The notes beneath the pieces are model-generated. The model searched no databases. It was not told where the DNA came from and saw only the letters and a program-made list of their open reading frames with translations. The position numbers were made by a program, and so were the translations under genes. Below, in pieces: positions 35,507 through 45,360 of a stretch of DNA of 64,000 nucleotides (positions are counted from its first letter, which is position 1; every line of letters starts with the position of its first letter). The stretch is from positions 156,691 to 220,690 of the forward strand of contig CAWFMC010000022.1 of NCBI GenBank assembly GCA_963816725.1. Direction: 5' to 3'. The stretch is from CAVSUB01 sp963816725. GTDB taxonomy: Bacteria; Acidobacteriota; Vicinamibacteria; Vicinamibacterales; 2-12-FULL-66-21.

Positions 35507-36911
35507 TCACGCAAAGCAATAGGAATCGGAGCTGGCGTCGCCGCCCTCCAGGTGCACCTGGTGCGGCCGCATGCCCTCGAACTCGACGAAACCCGCCGGG
35601 TCGAGTGTCATGCCGCCGCCGGCGGTCGGCATCCACCCGGGCCAGCCAGCCCCTGATGCCGTCGGGATAGAACTGGTCGTCCCAGGTGCGATACAGCGAG
35701 TTGGTCACGTAGAGGCGCCGGCCGTCGCGGCTGATCTCGACCATCTGTGGCGCGCCGTTGAGTGGCAGGTCTGGACGCGCCGGGTGGGCCTGGCGACGCA
35801 CCATTCCACCGAGCTTTACGGAGCCGGTTTCGATCGGGTTGAAGGGATCGGATACGTCGAACTGCTTCAGCTCACCGGTGCCGAAACATGAGACGTAGAG
35901 GAAGCGATCGTCGAGGGAGAGGTTGATGTCAGTGACGAGCGGCGGCGCGGCGCCAAAGCCTTTCAGCAGCGGCGGCAGGTCGTCCGCCGCCGCGGGCTCG
36001 GCGGGAACCTCGATGACCTTGCGGATACGCCACGTCCCCGTCCGGCGGGTGCCCTCGCGATGCCACATCCAGACAGAGGCCGACAGATCCTTCAGGCTGG
36101 TGACGACGCCGACGAACCCGTAGGTCTCGTCGGGATTGTGCGCCGGCCGCAGCTCGAGCACCATCTGATACTCGGGACCGAGCTCGAGCGTCTGCAGGTG
36201 ACGACGGCTGTGGAGATCCCACACGTGCACGGCGTTGCCGTACTTGCCCGCCAGGAGCAGCTCGGGATTCACGCCGCTCTCGACCATGTTCGGAGTACCC
36301 CACTCGCTCGTGATCATCGTGTCGTGCCCGAGATGCCACCAGAAGTCGTAGGCCAGATGCTGCGGTCCGCGATCCTTCTCCCAGCGTCCCTGGATCTCGA
36401 ACGTTTCCGGGTCGAGGACGAAGATGCCGCCGGGGCCGTTGCCGTCGGCGCCGCCCAGCGCGTTGACGTAGATGCCGTCCGGCCCGCAGTGCGCGGTGTG
36501 GGGACGGCTGTAGCCGGTCTTGCGGAGGACCTCTTCGGCCGAAATGACCTTCACGAGCCGCGGCCGGCGTGGGTCAGGCGCGGTGTCGAGGATGTGGATC
36601 CGGGACGATCGCATCCCGGGCACCACGAGATAGCGCCGCTGCATGTGCGGGTGCGGCGAGGTCGGGCACAGGCACGAGCTGCACGCATTCCAGCCAAAAT
36701 GATGGAGCTCGTCACCTGTCCCGGGCATGTCCACCCGGGCGATCTGGGCGCCGTATCCGGGCGAGGCGGGATCGACGTCCAGCACCGCGAGGGCGTCGCT
36801 CGCGGTCGGGTCCGGATTGAGCAGCGCCACGTACGCCACGGTCTCTGCCGGCGCCTGCATGGCCATTGTCGGCGAGGGGTAGAAGGTCTGATCGGGAAGC
36901 AGTTTCGGCAT
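35507..36911 (-). CDS. SBP56-type selenium-binding protein / methanethiol oxidase, frameshifted near C-terminus
   Basis: Seven-bladed propeller protein of the SBP56 family, whose bacterial members include methanethiol oxidase. Signatures are AYVALLNPDP, WNACSSCLCPTSPHPHMQRR with the conserved Cys pair, SRPHTAHCGPDGIYVNALG, and DINLSLDDRFLYVSCFGTG. Near 35620 the frame changes; the remaining 43 or so residues (GGMTLDPAGFVEFEG, then RPHQVHLEGGDASSDSYCFA) are complete in another frame and end at 35507. Length is then normal for the family, so the break looks like a single-base error. It overlaps no gene and is followed 5 nt later by a membrane protein. Divergent from the winged-helix/hydrolase gene. 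Confidence 0.85.
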
Positions 36912-36999
36912 CGGAGTACCCTTTCTTCGCGGTGTTTCGTCCGCGCGATCCCGAGACTAGAATGGGAAGCCGCTGGGGTCCTTTGAGAAGGCTGGCCTG

Positions 37000-37017
37000 T
37001 TCCTGAAACTTTCCTGA
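37000..37017 (+). promoter_or_regulatory. Direct repeat before the winged-helix gene
   Basis: TTCCTGA occurs at 37000-37006 and again at 37011-37017, an 11-bp period. OmpR/CadC-type winged-helix proteins typically bind such tandem half-sites one helical turn apart. It lies between the divergent selenium-binding-protein and winged-helix genes. Confidence 0.4.
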
Positions 37018-37027
37018 GGTGCGGCAG

Positions 37028-38083
37028 GTGGGCGACACCGCTGTTGGAGGGGCGTACCGTTTCGGAGGGTTCTGTCTCGACGTGCGCGAGCGCCGCCTGT
37101 CGCGCGGCGACGAGGTCATCCCGCTCCGGAACAAGGTCTTCGACACGCTCCTCGTGCTGGTCGACAACGCCGGCCGGTTGGTGACGAAGCAGGAGCTGCT
37201 GGACACGGTCTGGCCGGGAACCGCGGTCGAGGAAAACAACCTGAATCACAACGTCTCGGTGCTGCGGAAGGCGCTGGGCGAAAAAGCCACCGGCCAGCAG
37301 TACATCGAGACCATCCCGCGCGTCGGCTACCGCTTCGCCGCGCCGGTCGACGTCGGCGCCCCGCGGACGGCGGCCTTTGCCGCCTCAGCCGCGAAGGCGC
37401 GCCAGGAGCTCCGCTACTGCACCACCAGCGAAGGGATCCGGCTCGCCTATGCGACGACCGGCCATGGACCGCCGCTCGTCAAGGCATCGAACTGGCTGAC
37501 GCATCTCGACTTCGAGTGGGAAAGCCCGATCTGGCGCCATTGGTATTCGGCGCTCTCGCTGCACCACCGCCTCGTCCGCTACGACGAGCGCGGTAACGGC
37601 ATGTCTCAGCGGGACGTGGCCGACGTGAGCTTCGACACGTGGGTCCACGACCTCGAAACCGTCGTCGATGCGGCCGGCCTCGATCGGTTTCCCCTGCTCG
37701 GGATTTCCCGCGGCGGCGCCATCGCCATCGCGTATGCCGTGAAGCATCCCGAGCGCGTCACGCACCTGGTCCTCTACGGCGCCTTCGCCGCAGGCGTCAG
37801 TCACTTCGGGTACGCCGCAGGCCATTGAGGAGCGGCGCGCGCTCGCGAGCCTGTTGCGGCTCGGATGGGGACTCAACAACCCGGCGTTCTGCCGGACGTT
37901 CACCTGCCGGTTCATCCCTGAAGCGACGCCGCAGCACGAGCGCTGGTTCGACGAGTTGCAGCGCGTGTCGACGTCGCCGGAGAACGCGGCCCGGCTCATG
38001 GCCCGCGACGACGACATCGATGTTCGCCCGCTCCTGCCGCAAGTGCAGGCGCCAACGCTCGTCATCCACTGCGATCGCGATCC
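37028..38083 (+). pseudogene. CadC-like winged-helix / alpha-beta hydrolase fusion, frameshifted and 3'-truncated
   Basis: The N-terminal OmpR-type DNA-binding domain (residues about 10-100; RNKVFDTLLVLVDNAGRLVTKQELLDTVWPG, then NVSVLRKALGE and IETIPRVGYRF) is followed by an alpha/beta hydrolase. The hydrolase has YDERGNG and the nucleophile elbow GISRGG. The frame changes near 37805, after which the hydrolase continues (TPQAIEERRALASLLRLGWGL). It runs to LVIHCDRD at about 38083, then ends abruptly at the stop codon of the opposing aminotransferase gene. The segment with the catalytic His is missing. I chose the GTG at 37028 because GAGG lies 8 nt upstream; GTG at 37019 overlaps that site. 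The fusion type is known; this copy looks broken. Confidence 0.75.
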
Positions 38084-39338
38084 TCAGCGCGCGAGCTCGC
38101 TGATCGCGGCGATCACGCGCTCGACTTCGTCGTCTGTCGTATAGGCCGCACAGCCCAGGCGGACGAGCCCGTCGTCCGCGTGACCAAGGCGGCGGACCAC
38201 GGTCAGGGCGTAGAAATCGCCATTGGATACGAACAGCCCGTGCGCTCGCGCAGTGGCGGGCGACGTCCGTCGAGGCCACACCCGCAAGCACGAACGACAG
38301 GGTCGAGGTGCGCGGCCGCGATGGCGGTGGTCCATAGACCGACACACCGGGTAGCTCTCGCAGCGCGGTCCAGAGCCGCGTCACTTGTCGCAGGTTGCGC
38401 TCGTGCAGCCCGGCCATCGTGTTCTGGAGCGCGTCGCGACGGACAGTTGTGCCCGGCGAGAGCGAGGCCGAGGAAATCGACGGCGGCGGCGGCGCCGACG
38501 ATCGCCTCGTGCGAGAGCGTGCCGGTCTCGAGGCGATCCGGCGCATTGTCCGCGGCCGGTTCGACCTTGGGCACGTCGAGCCGCTCGAGGAGATCCTGAC
38601 GGACGTACATCGTGCCGAGGTGCGGACCGTAGAACTTGTACGGCGAACAGGCGAGCAGATCGCAGCCGAGCGCACGAACGTCGACGAAGGCGTGCGGGGC
38701 ATAGTGCACCGCGTCAACGAAGCAGAGCGCTCCGGCGTCGTGCGCCAGACGCGCGGCCGCGGCCACGTCGGTGATCGTACCCAGCGCGTTCGAGGCGGCG
38801 CCAATCGCGAGCAGTCGCGTGCGGGGCGTGAACGCGCGTTCGAGCGCCGGCCAATCGAGCTCGCCGGTCGCTGGTGTCGAACGGGACCGTGCGGACGGTC
38901 AATCCCCGATCGCGCGCGACGGCGCGCCACGGATCGACGTTGGCATGATGATCGAGTTCGGTGACGATCACCTCGTCGCCCGCCTGCCACTCGCGCGCGA
39001 GGGCCCGGCTGACGTGAAAGGTCAGGGTCGTCATGTTGGCGCCGAACGCGACCTCGTCCGGCGATGAGCCGAGGAAGTCGGCGAGTGCCAGCCGGGCGTC
39101 CGCGATCGCCGCATCGGTTTCTTCGCTGCGTCGGGTAGGCCCAGTGCGTGTTCGCGTTGTGGTTGAGGAGGTAGTCGCGCATGCGATCGGCGACCACCTC
39201 GGGCACCTGCGTGCCACCGGGGCCATCGAAGTAGGCCACCGGCTGACCGCGGTGTTCGCGGCGAAGCGCGGGAAACTGCGCGCGAATGGCCTCGACCGGA
39301 CGCACAGCCCCGGGGGCGGACACAGCGGACTCACTCAT
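38084..39338 (-). CDS. Class V aminotransferase, cysteine desulfurase-like, multiply frameshifted
   Basis: PLP enzyme of the SufS-like group. Pieces in order: MSESAVSAPGAVRPVEAIRA and AYFDGPGGTQVPEVV; then ETDAAIADARLALADFL and DEVIVTELDHHANVDPW; then ALCFVDAVHYAPHAFVD with the PLP-binding Lys region ACSPYKFYGPHLGTMYV; then LRQVTRLWTALRELPGVSVYG; then GLFVSNGDFYALTVV to the end. Frame changes fall near 39120, 38880, 38435 and 38260, yet all domains are present in the right order. It resembles the cysteine desulfurase-like subfamily that includes VC1184. Probably intact in the organism with several sequence indels, but real decay cannot be excluded. Confidence 0.72.
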
Positions 39339-39515
39339 CTCGCGGATCTCCTTGGATCGATCGCCGTTACGACGAACAAGCATTGTCGAAGGTGGACACC
39401 TGGTCAACGGTGAAGGGACGATGCGGCGGTGGGTGACAAGACCAGGCCGGCAGGGCCATAATCCGCGGGCACGCGGAGGTCGGTACTTCGCGCTGCCGTC
39501 AGCTGAGGACCGCCT

Positions 39516-40653
39516 ATGACAACGCGCACGCTCACCGCCCGGGTCGGCTTCACCGGCCTGTTGATGACCGGCACACTGGTGCTGGCGCAAATCGCGCCGA
39601 CGCCTCCTGTCCAGACACCAGCGCCATCTGCCCAGACACCGGCCGGAGCTGCGCCAACGGTGCCCCCTGGTGCACCGGCGCCGGGACGAGGGAACCGGCC
39701 TCCCCTCAGCGAGTCCGACGCGGCGGAGATCGCGAAGCTCGAGTCGTTTCCGGCATGGACGCCGGGCGCCGGCGACGGCAACTACTTCATCGGCCCGGAG
39801 TATGCGCCCGCGCCGGAACTCACACCGAAGGACGGCGTGCCGAAAGGCCGGGTGGAGACCTTCACGCTGACGGCCGCGGACAGCAAGTTCTATCCCGGAC
39901 ACCGGCCTGCGAGGGGCGACGCCGACGCGGGCGGTGACGGTTTACATCCCGAGCCAGTACGTCGCCGGGACCGCCGCCCCGCTGATCGTGTCCTGCGATG
40001 CCTACGGGGCGCGCAACAACCAGCTGCCGACGATTCTCGACAACATGATCGCGGAGCGAAGGTTGCCTCCGATCATCGCGGTGATGATCGCCAACGGCGG
40101 CGGCGACGGGATGGGCAGTGAACGGGGGCTCGAGTACGACACTGTCTCCGGCAAGTATGCGGAGTTCGTCGAGGCCGAGGTGCTGCCGAAGGTCGAGCAG
40201 AACTACAACGTCAAGCTTACGAAGGACCCGGATGCCCGCATGACGCTCGGCGGCAGCTCCGGCGGCTCGGCATCATTCAACATGGCCTGGTTCCACCCGG
40301 AGTGGTACCACCGCGTGTTGATCTATTCGGGCACGTTCGTCAACCAGCATCCGGACGACAACTACCCGCGGGGCGCGTGGGAGTATCACGATCACGTCAT
40401 CGCCCAGAGCCCGGTCAAGCCGATCCGGATCTGGATGCACGTCTCGCAGAACGACAATGGCGCGACCGCCGGCTCCTCCGGTCTCCACAACTGGGTCATC
40501 GCCAACATCCGCTTCGCCGACGCGCTCAAGGCCAAGGGCTACCACTACCAGTTCGTGTACGCGAAAGGCGCCGGACACACGGACGGCAAGGTCATCACGC
40601 AGACCTACCCGCAGGCGCTCGAGTACGTGTGGCAGGGATATCGGGCGAAGTGA
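39516..40653 (+). CDS. Secreted enterochelin-esterase-like hydrolase, frameshifted
   Basis: Putative esterase (alpha/beta fold, PF00756 type). A signal peptide is followed by a Pro/Ala-rich linker ending in PGRGNRPPLS. The pre-catalytic domain FPAWTPGAGDGNYFIGPEY and the catalytic part VTVYIPSQYVAGTAAPLIVSCDAYG follow. The nucleophile elbow is GGSSGGSASF. The frame breaks at CCC 39894-39896; removing one C joins FYPD to TGLRGATPTRAVTVYIPS. The catalytic Asp/His lie toward the C-terminus (AGHTDGKVITQTYP). Single-base error likely. Converges on a related esterase gene. Confidence 0.8.
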
Positions 40654-40675
40654 TCCGAGCGATCGAGGCGCGCGC

Positions 40676-41829
40676 TCAGTAACGCCAGCTCTTGAGGTCG
40701 GCGCCGGCCGGGGAGTTCGGCTCCGCGCGGTCCCCAGCAGTGCGCCGCCGGGAACATGACCTCGCCGGTGATAGATGTCGACGATCTGAGAGCGGAAGTC
40801 GACCGCATCAGGGCAGCTGGCGAACGAACCACCGTAAAAGTCGGGGTAGAAGATCTGATGCGCCGCGGCGATCCAGCCGCCCGTTGACCCGCCGGAGACC
40901 ATGCGCGCCCACGGCTCGCGAATGACGCGGAACTGCGCTTCGACCGCCGGCAGCAGCTCCTCCATGATCGCGTCGCCGAACGGTCCGTTGTTCTCCGAGT
41001 TCACCCCATACGAGTCGTCGTAATACGGTGACGGGTGCTGCAGCGTCACGTAGATCATCCGCGGCGTGTCGTCGGCCATCCACAAGGTGTCGAATGCTCC
41101 GCCGCTGCCGAAGCCGCCCGGCACCCGCAGCGAGAAATGCCCCTGCTCGTAGTTCACCGGGTAGCGGACGTCCGGGTGCCGCTCGTAATCCTTCGGCAGC
41201 AGCACCGTCGCGCCGAGATAGATCGAATGCCCCCACCATTTCGACAGGATCCGGCTCTCGATCTTCAGGTGCTTGACCTGCGCGGTGTCCGGTGGCGGCA
41301 CGATGGGTGGAATCACCTGATCGGCGATCAGCTTGATCGGCACGTTGGACTTCGGATCGAACGACACCTGCACCGGCTCGCCGTAGACGTTCCCGGGCGA
41401 CCGCTTCCAGTTCTGCCCCTCCCACTGATCCATGTGCAGCCAGACGGTCTTGCCATCGGCTCGAGGGAAGCGCGTGTAGACGTTGACGAAGGGCTGCATC
41501 CAGTACTCGCCCGCCGGCAGGTCACTAAGACTGGCGAGCGGATGGCCGCGATCGGCGGCGCCGAACGGCACCGGTGTGCCGGCGCGCATCGCGTCGATGT
41601 ACTTCGAGAACAGCGGCGCCCCGGTCGGACTCGCCTGCTCGATCGGCGTGCGCGTGTTGTCGCGGCTGATCGCGACGTAGACCATCCCGGTGGTGGCCTC
41701 GGTCCGAGCCCCCTGAGCGATCGTGACCTCGATGCGCGGGCCGCTCTGGGCCAGCGGGACGACAGTGCCGGCGGCGACCGCAGACAGTAGCGTCGCGACG
41801 AAGACGGCAAAGAGGCGTCGTCCATTCAT
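40676..41829 (-). pseudogene. Secreted esterase-family protein with central deletion
   Basis: Signal peptide (LFAVFVATLLSAVAAGTVVPLAQ), an Ig-like N-terminal domain, and an esterase core with YEQGHFSLRVPGGFGSGG and the elbow GGSTGGWIAA. After PDAVDFRSQIVDIY the protein should continue for well over 100 residues. Instead a short stretch leads straight to the C-terminal end (DRAEPNSPAGADLKSWRY), itself in a shifted frame. The catalytic His probably sits in the PAAHCW stretch, in yet another frame. I infer an internal deletion at about 40770 plus small frame changes. Likely a nonfunctional relative of the adjacent esterase, or an assembly collapse. Confidence 0.65.
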
Positions 41830-41957
41830 GGTGGTGGATCGTAGCGCAACGGAGGCGGCCGGCTGCGCGCCGCCCTCGAACGTCGGCCGCGGTGCACCGG
41901 ACGCCGCTGAGCTCAACGCCGAAACCGCCTGTCTCCGCCCCGGGGCGCACGACTCGC

Positions 41958-43172
41958 CTATGACGCAGTGGCCATGGCGTGGAAGGTCGCAATCGCGGTC
42001 CACACGCCGAGGCCGATGCCTCTGCCCATCTGTTCGAGCGTCACCATGTTGTGCGTGAGAAATACCAGCACGCGTCCGTCACCAGGATCGGCCTGCCACC
42101 AGCCGCCGTATGCCCCCGGCCAGCCGACGGTGCCGACACCGCCGCGGCCCCGAATCGGATCCGCCGATTCGGGGTTCGTCACGACGGCGACGCCCATTCC
42201 GTATCCATGCCCGTCGGCGAAAAGGGCTTGACCGAACATCCGCGCTCTTGCGCGTTGGTCGGGCGTGAGCTGATTCGAGGTCATTAGCGCGAGCGTCTCG
42301 GGCCGCAGGATCGGCACGCCGTTCACCGAGCCGCGTTCCACGAACAGGCGGGCGAAGGTGAGGTAATCCTCCGCGGTGGACCAGAGACCCTGGCCTCCAG
42401 ACTCGAAGGTCATTGTCGAGGGGCGCTCGGCGAGCGCCTGCCCGCCGGGCACCGTGGCCAGCGTGGCGGGGTGACCTTCCGGATCGAAGCCGCACGGCGC
42501 CGCGCGGCGCGCGTGCTTGTCCTCGGGGACGATGAAGCCCGTGTCACGCATCTGCAGCGGTTCGAACACACGACGTGAGAGGACGGCGCCCAGCGGAGCC
42601 CGCTCGAGACGCGCGATGACGATGCCCAGAAGATCGCTCGAGTGGCCGTAGTGAAAGCCGGCGCCGGGCTGCTCGACGAGCGGGAGCGTCGAGAGACGTG
42701 CGACCCACTCGTCCGGCGACAGCGGATTGTCGATCGTTGTCCCGAGTCGCTCGGTGTAGGCCGCAGCCATTGCTCCGCGCTGAAGGTCGCCGTAACTCAG
42801 GCCAGAGCGATGTGTCAGGAGATCACGGTAGGTGATCCTTCGCTCGGCGCCGACCACGTCGTCAGGGCCCGAGTTGCGCGTACGCAGCACCTTCAGGTCG
42901 GACAGTTCCGGGACGACGTGCGTAATCGGGTCGTCCAGCCGGAAGCGCCCCTCGTCGTACAGCATCAGCGCGGCAACCGCCGTGACCGGCTTGGTCATCG
43001 ACGCGATCCTGAAGATCGTGTCGGGCTCGACGGGCGCTCCGCTCCGCACGTCCCGCCGCCCGATGGCGGCCTGGTGTTCAATCCGTCCGCGCCGCCACAC
43101 GAGCGCTGCTGCCCCGCTGAACGCGCCGTCTTCGGACTGGCCTCGAAGCACCTCGGAGATGCGGTCGATCAT
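41958..43172 (-). CDS. Serine hydrolase of the class C beta-lactamase/EstB type
   Basis: 404-residue protein with an intact active-site SMTK in FRIASMTKPVTAVAALML, the Tyr motif as YGHSSD, and a C-terminal GGVGTVGWPGAYGG replacing KTG. This pattern fits EstB-like esterases better than beta-lactamases. No signal peptide, so it is cytosolic. The ATG at 43172 begins MIDRISEVLRGQSEDG; the frame is open further upstream only through the AT-rich operator. Divergent from a TetR gene across a 55-bp AT-rich spacer that probably controls both. Confidence 0.88.
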   Translation of the reverse strand: MIDRISEVLRGQSEDGAFSGAAALVWRRGRIEHQAAIGRRDVRSGAPVEPDTIFRIASMTKPVTAVAALMLYDEGRFRLDDPITHVVPELSDLKVLRTRNSGPDDVVGAERRITYRDLLTHRSGLSYGDLQRGAMAAAYTERLGTTIDNPLSPDEWVARLSTLPLVEQPGAGFHYGHSSDLLGIVIARLERAPLGAVLSRRVFEPLQMRDTGFIVPEDKHARRAAPCGFDPEGHPATLATVPGGQALAERPSTMTFESGGQGLWSTAEDYLTFARLFVERGSVNGVPILRPETLALMTSNQLTPDQRARARMFGQALFADGHGYGMGVAVVTNPESADPIRGRGGVGTVGWPGAYGGWWQADPGDGRVLVFLTHNMVTLEQMGRGIGLGVWTAIATFHAMATAS

Positions 43173-43179
43173 GATGGGG

Positions 43180-43221
43180 TATTTTATAGACAATTTATAA
43201 AATAACAAGCATATATATAAT
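43180..43221. promoter_or_regulatory. TetR-type operator and divergent promoter
   Basis: TATTTTATA-N7-TATAAAATA (43180-43204) is a perfect 9-bp inverted repeat in otherwise GC-rich DNA. A consensus TATAAT at 43216-43221 lies 6 nt before the TetR ATG. The repeat sits where it could block both divergent promoters. Confidence 0.65.
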
Positions 43222-43227
43222 TCGCAT

Positions 43228-43845
43228 ATGACCATTCCGAACAACACCTCTCCGCGTCGACAGCCCAAGGGAGACAAGCGGGATCGCACGCGGGCGGCCC
43301 TGTTGGAGGCCGCGCGGCTGCTGGTCCGCGAGAAGGGCTACGACCGGACGACGCTGGAGGAGGTGGCGCAGCGTGCGGGGATGACGACGGGAGCCATCTA
43401 CGGCAATTTCAAGAATCGCGACGAGCTGTTCGTCGCACTGGGCCAGGCCTACTGGGCCCCCATCTCGCCGCGCGTCGCTCCTGGCGCCACGTTCGCCGAA
43501 GTGATGCGCGCCATCGCCGACGCGACGCTGGCGGTGCTGCCGGAGCGGACGACCGCAGCGGTCGGCCGATTGCGGGGCGTGGCCTACACGCTCACCCAGC
43601 CCGAACTGCAGTCGCGAGTGCGCAACGTGACCGCCGACAGCTTCGCGTTCGGAGAGGAATGGCTGCGCGGTGTGTGCGATCCGCGCGACCTGCCGATGCC
43701 GGCCGACCGCCTCATTCGCGTGATCCACGCGCTGGTCGAAGGTCTCGTGATGCAGCGGCTCCTGACGCCTGACTTGTATCCTGACGACGTCTTCCGCGCG
43801 GCGTTCGACGCGCTCGCGGCGAGCGGACACGGCAGACGGACGTGA
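43228..43845 (+). CDS. TetR/AcrR-family regulator
   Basis: 205-residue regulator. The N-terminal helix-turn-helix is DRTRAALLEAARLLVREKGYDRTTLEEVAQRAGMTTGAIYGNFKNRDEL, canonical for TetR. The C-terminal ligand domain is not diagnostic. No ribosome binding site precedes the ATG, and a perfect -10 box lies 6 nt upstream, so the message is probably leaderless. It likely represses itself and the divergent serine hydrolase through the AT-rich inverted repeat between them. Confidence 0.9.
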   Translation: MTIPNNTSPRRQPKGDKRDRTRAALLEAARLLVREKGYDRTTLEEVAQRAGMTTGAIYGNFKNRDELFVALGQAYWAPISPRVAPGATFAEVMRAIADATLAVLPERTTAAVGRLRGVAYTLTQPELQSRVRNVTADSFAFGEEWLRGVCDPRDLPMPADRLIRVIHALVEGLVMQRLLTPDLYPDDVFRAAFDALAASGHGRRT

Positions 43846-43878
43846 CGCGCGTGCTCGTTCAGCCGCCGTTCAGGCTGG

Positions 43879-44655
43879 ATGTCGGACAATGCCGCCGTGT
43901 CACACACCTCCATCGATTTCGGCTATCCGTGGTGGCTGAACTACGGACATCTCGCCCTCTTCGGCGTGCTGCTTGCCGCCGTGCTCGCGGCGCGTGCGAT
44001 TGGGGCATCGCGATCGGTGATGGTCCTGCTCGGCGCCTTGTCGCTCTGGGCCGGCAGCGTCGCCATCCTCGTCCACTTCTACGGCATCAACCACGTCCCA
44101 CCGCTCCCGACGCCGGCGTTCTTGAGCTCGGGCACCGGTCGCGTGCTCGATCTCGGCGCCGGAACCGGGCGTTCGTCGATCATGGTGCTCAGCGATCGGC
44201 CCAAGGCGACGCTCGTCGCATCCGACCTGTTCGGCACCTCGTTCGCGCAGCACTTCGGCCCGGGTGATCGGCCGCAGGATCGATTGCTGGCCAACCTGAA
44301 GGCAGCCGGCGTCGCCGAGCGGGCGACCATCGAGACGGCCGACATGCTGAAGCTGCCGTTCGCCGACGGCTCCTTCGACGCAATCGTCAGCGCGTACGCG
44401 ATGGATCATCTCGGCCGCAACGGCGCTCGAACCGCCCTCGCGGAAGCCCATCGCGTGCTGAAGCCGGGGGGCGATTTCCTCCTCATTCTCGTGGCCAACG
44501 ATCGGTGGGCGAAGCTGGCGTTCGGTCCGATGCTGTCACACGGCGGCACCTACGGGCCGGACTGGTGGCGCGACGCCGCGGCAAAAGCGGGGTTCGACGT
44601 CCGTGAGGAGGGCACGCGTCCGGTCACGACCTACTTTCTCCTGACTGGGCGCTGA
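43879..44655 (+). CDS. Membrane-anchored class I SAM methyltransferase
   Basis: 258-residue protein with two N-terminal hydrophobic segments (LALFGVLLAAVLAARAI, VMVLLGALSLWAGSVAILVHF). A methyltransferase domain follows: motif I VLDLGAGTGRSS, motif post-I VASDLFG, and DGSFDAIVSAYAMDHLGRNGARTALAEAHRVLKPGG. The acceptor is unknown; membrane attachment suggests a lipid or membrane-associated substrate (inference). It precedes the two-component genes by 39 bp on the same strand. Confidence 0.87.
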   Translation: MSDNAAVSHTSIDFGYPWWLNYGHLALFGVLLAAVLAARAIGASRSVMVLLGALSLWAGSVAILVHFYGINHVPPLPTPAFLSSGTGRVLDLGAGTGRSSIMVLSDRPKATLVASDLFGTSFAQHFGPGDRPQDRLLANLKAAGVAERATIETADMLKLPFADGSFDAIVSAYAMDHLGRNGARTALAEAHRVLKPGGDFLLILVANDRWAKLAFGPMLSHGGTYGPDWWRDAAAKAGFDVREEGTRPVTTYFLLTGR

Positions 44656-44694
44656 CCGCGCGAGTTCGATAGCATTGAGGCGGACTCGCCACTG

Positions 44695-45360
44695 ATGCGA
44701 CTGCTCGTCGTCGAAGACGAAACGCGCCTGGCCGCAGACCTCAGGGCAGCCCTCGAGGCCGCCGGTTATGCCGTCGATGTGGCGCACGACGGCGCAGCCG
44801 CCGATTTTCGTGTCGAGACCGAGCGTTACGACGCTGTCATTCTCGATCTCGGCCTGCCGCGGATCGATGGCCTCACGCTCCTCGGCCGGTGGCGGCGCGC
44901 CGGCAAGACCATGCCCGTCCTGCTCCTGACGGCGCGCGGTTCCTGGCACGAGAAGGTCGAAGGGATCGACGCCGGCGCTGACGACTACGTCGCCAAGCCG
45001 TTCCACGTCGAGGAAGTGATCGCGCGCGTCCGCGCCTTGATCAGGAGAGCGGCCGGTCACGCCGACGCCGAGCTGCGCTGCGGCGCCCTGACGCTGCACG
45101 TCCCGCGGGCGACGGTCTCTGTCAACAACGTGCCGGTCACCCTGACGAGCCATGAGTTCCGCGTCCTCTCGTACCTCATGCACCATCGCGGGCGCATCGT
45201 CGGCCAATCCGAGCTGATCGAACACGTCTACGCGCAGTCGTTCGACCGCGATTCCAACACGGTCGAAGTCTTCGTTTCGCGACTCCGCCGCAAACTCGGT
45301 GTCGATTGCATCAGGACAGTCCGCGGCCAGGGCTACTGCGTGGAAGAGCCTGGGCCGTGA
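44695..45360 (+). CDS. OmpR/PhoP-type response regulator
   Basis: 221-residue regulator with a receiver domain (acidic E7/D8, phospho-acceptor Asp51 in VILDLGLPRIDG, Lys101 in DDYVAKPF) and a C-terminal winged helix (LTSHEFRVLSYLMHHRGRIVGQSELIEHVY, then VFVSRLRRKLG and IRTVRGQGYCV). Closest by eye to the PhoP/QseB group. Its stop overlaps the start of the histidine kinase gene (GTGA at 45357-45360), giving a tightly coupled two-component operon. Confidence 0.93.
   Translation: MRLLVVEDETRLAADLRAALEAAGYAVDVAHDGAAADFRVETERYDAVILDLGLPRIDGLTLLGRWRRAGKTMPVLLLTARGSWHEKVEGIDAGADDYVAKPFHVEEVIARVRALIRRAAGHADAELRCGALTLHVPRATVSVNNVPVTLTSHEFRVLSYLMHHRGRIVGQSELIEHVYAQSFDRDSNTVEVFVSRLRRKLGVDCIRTVRGQGYCVEEPGP

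Noticed and set aside
41958..43172. Beta-lactamase
   Set aside because: SxxK is present, but there is no signal peptide or KTG motif; an EstB-like esterase is more likely.
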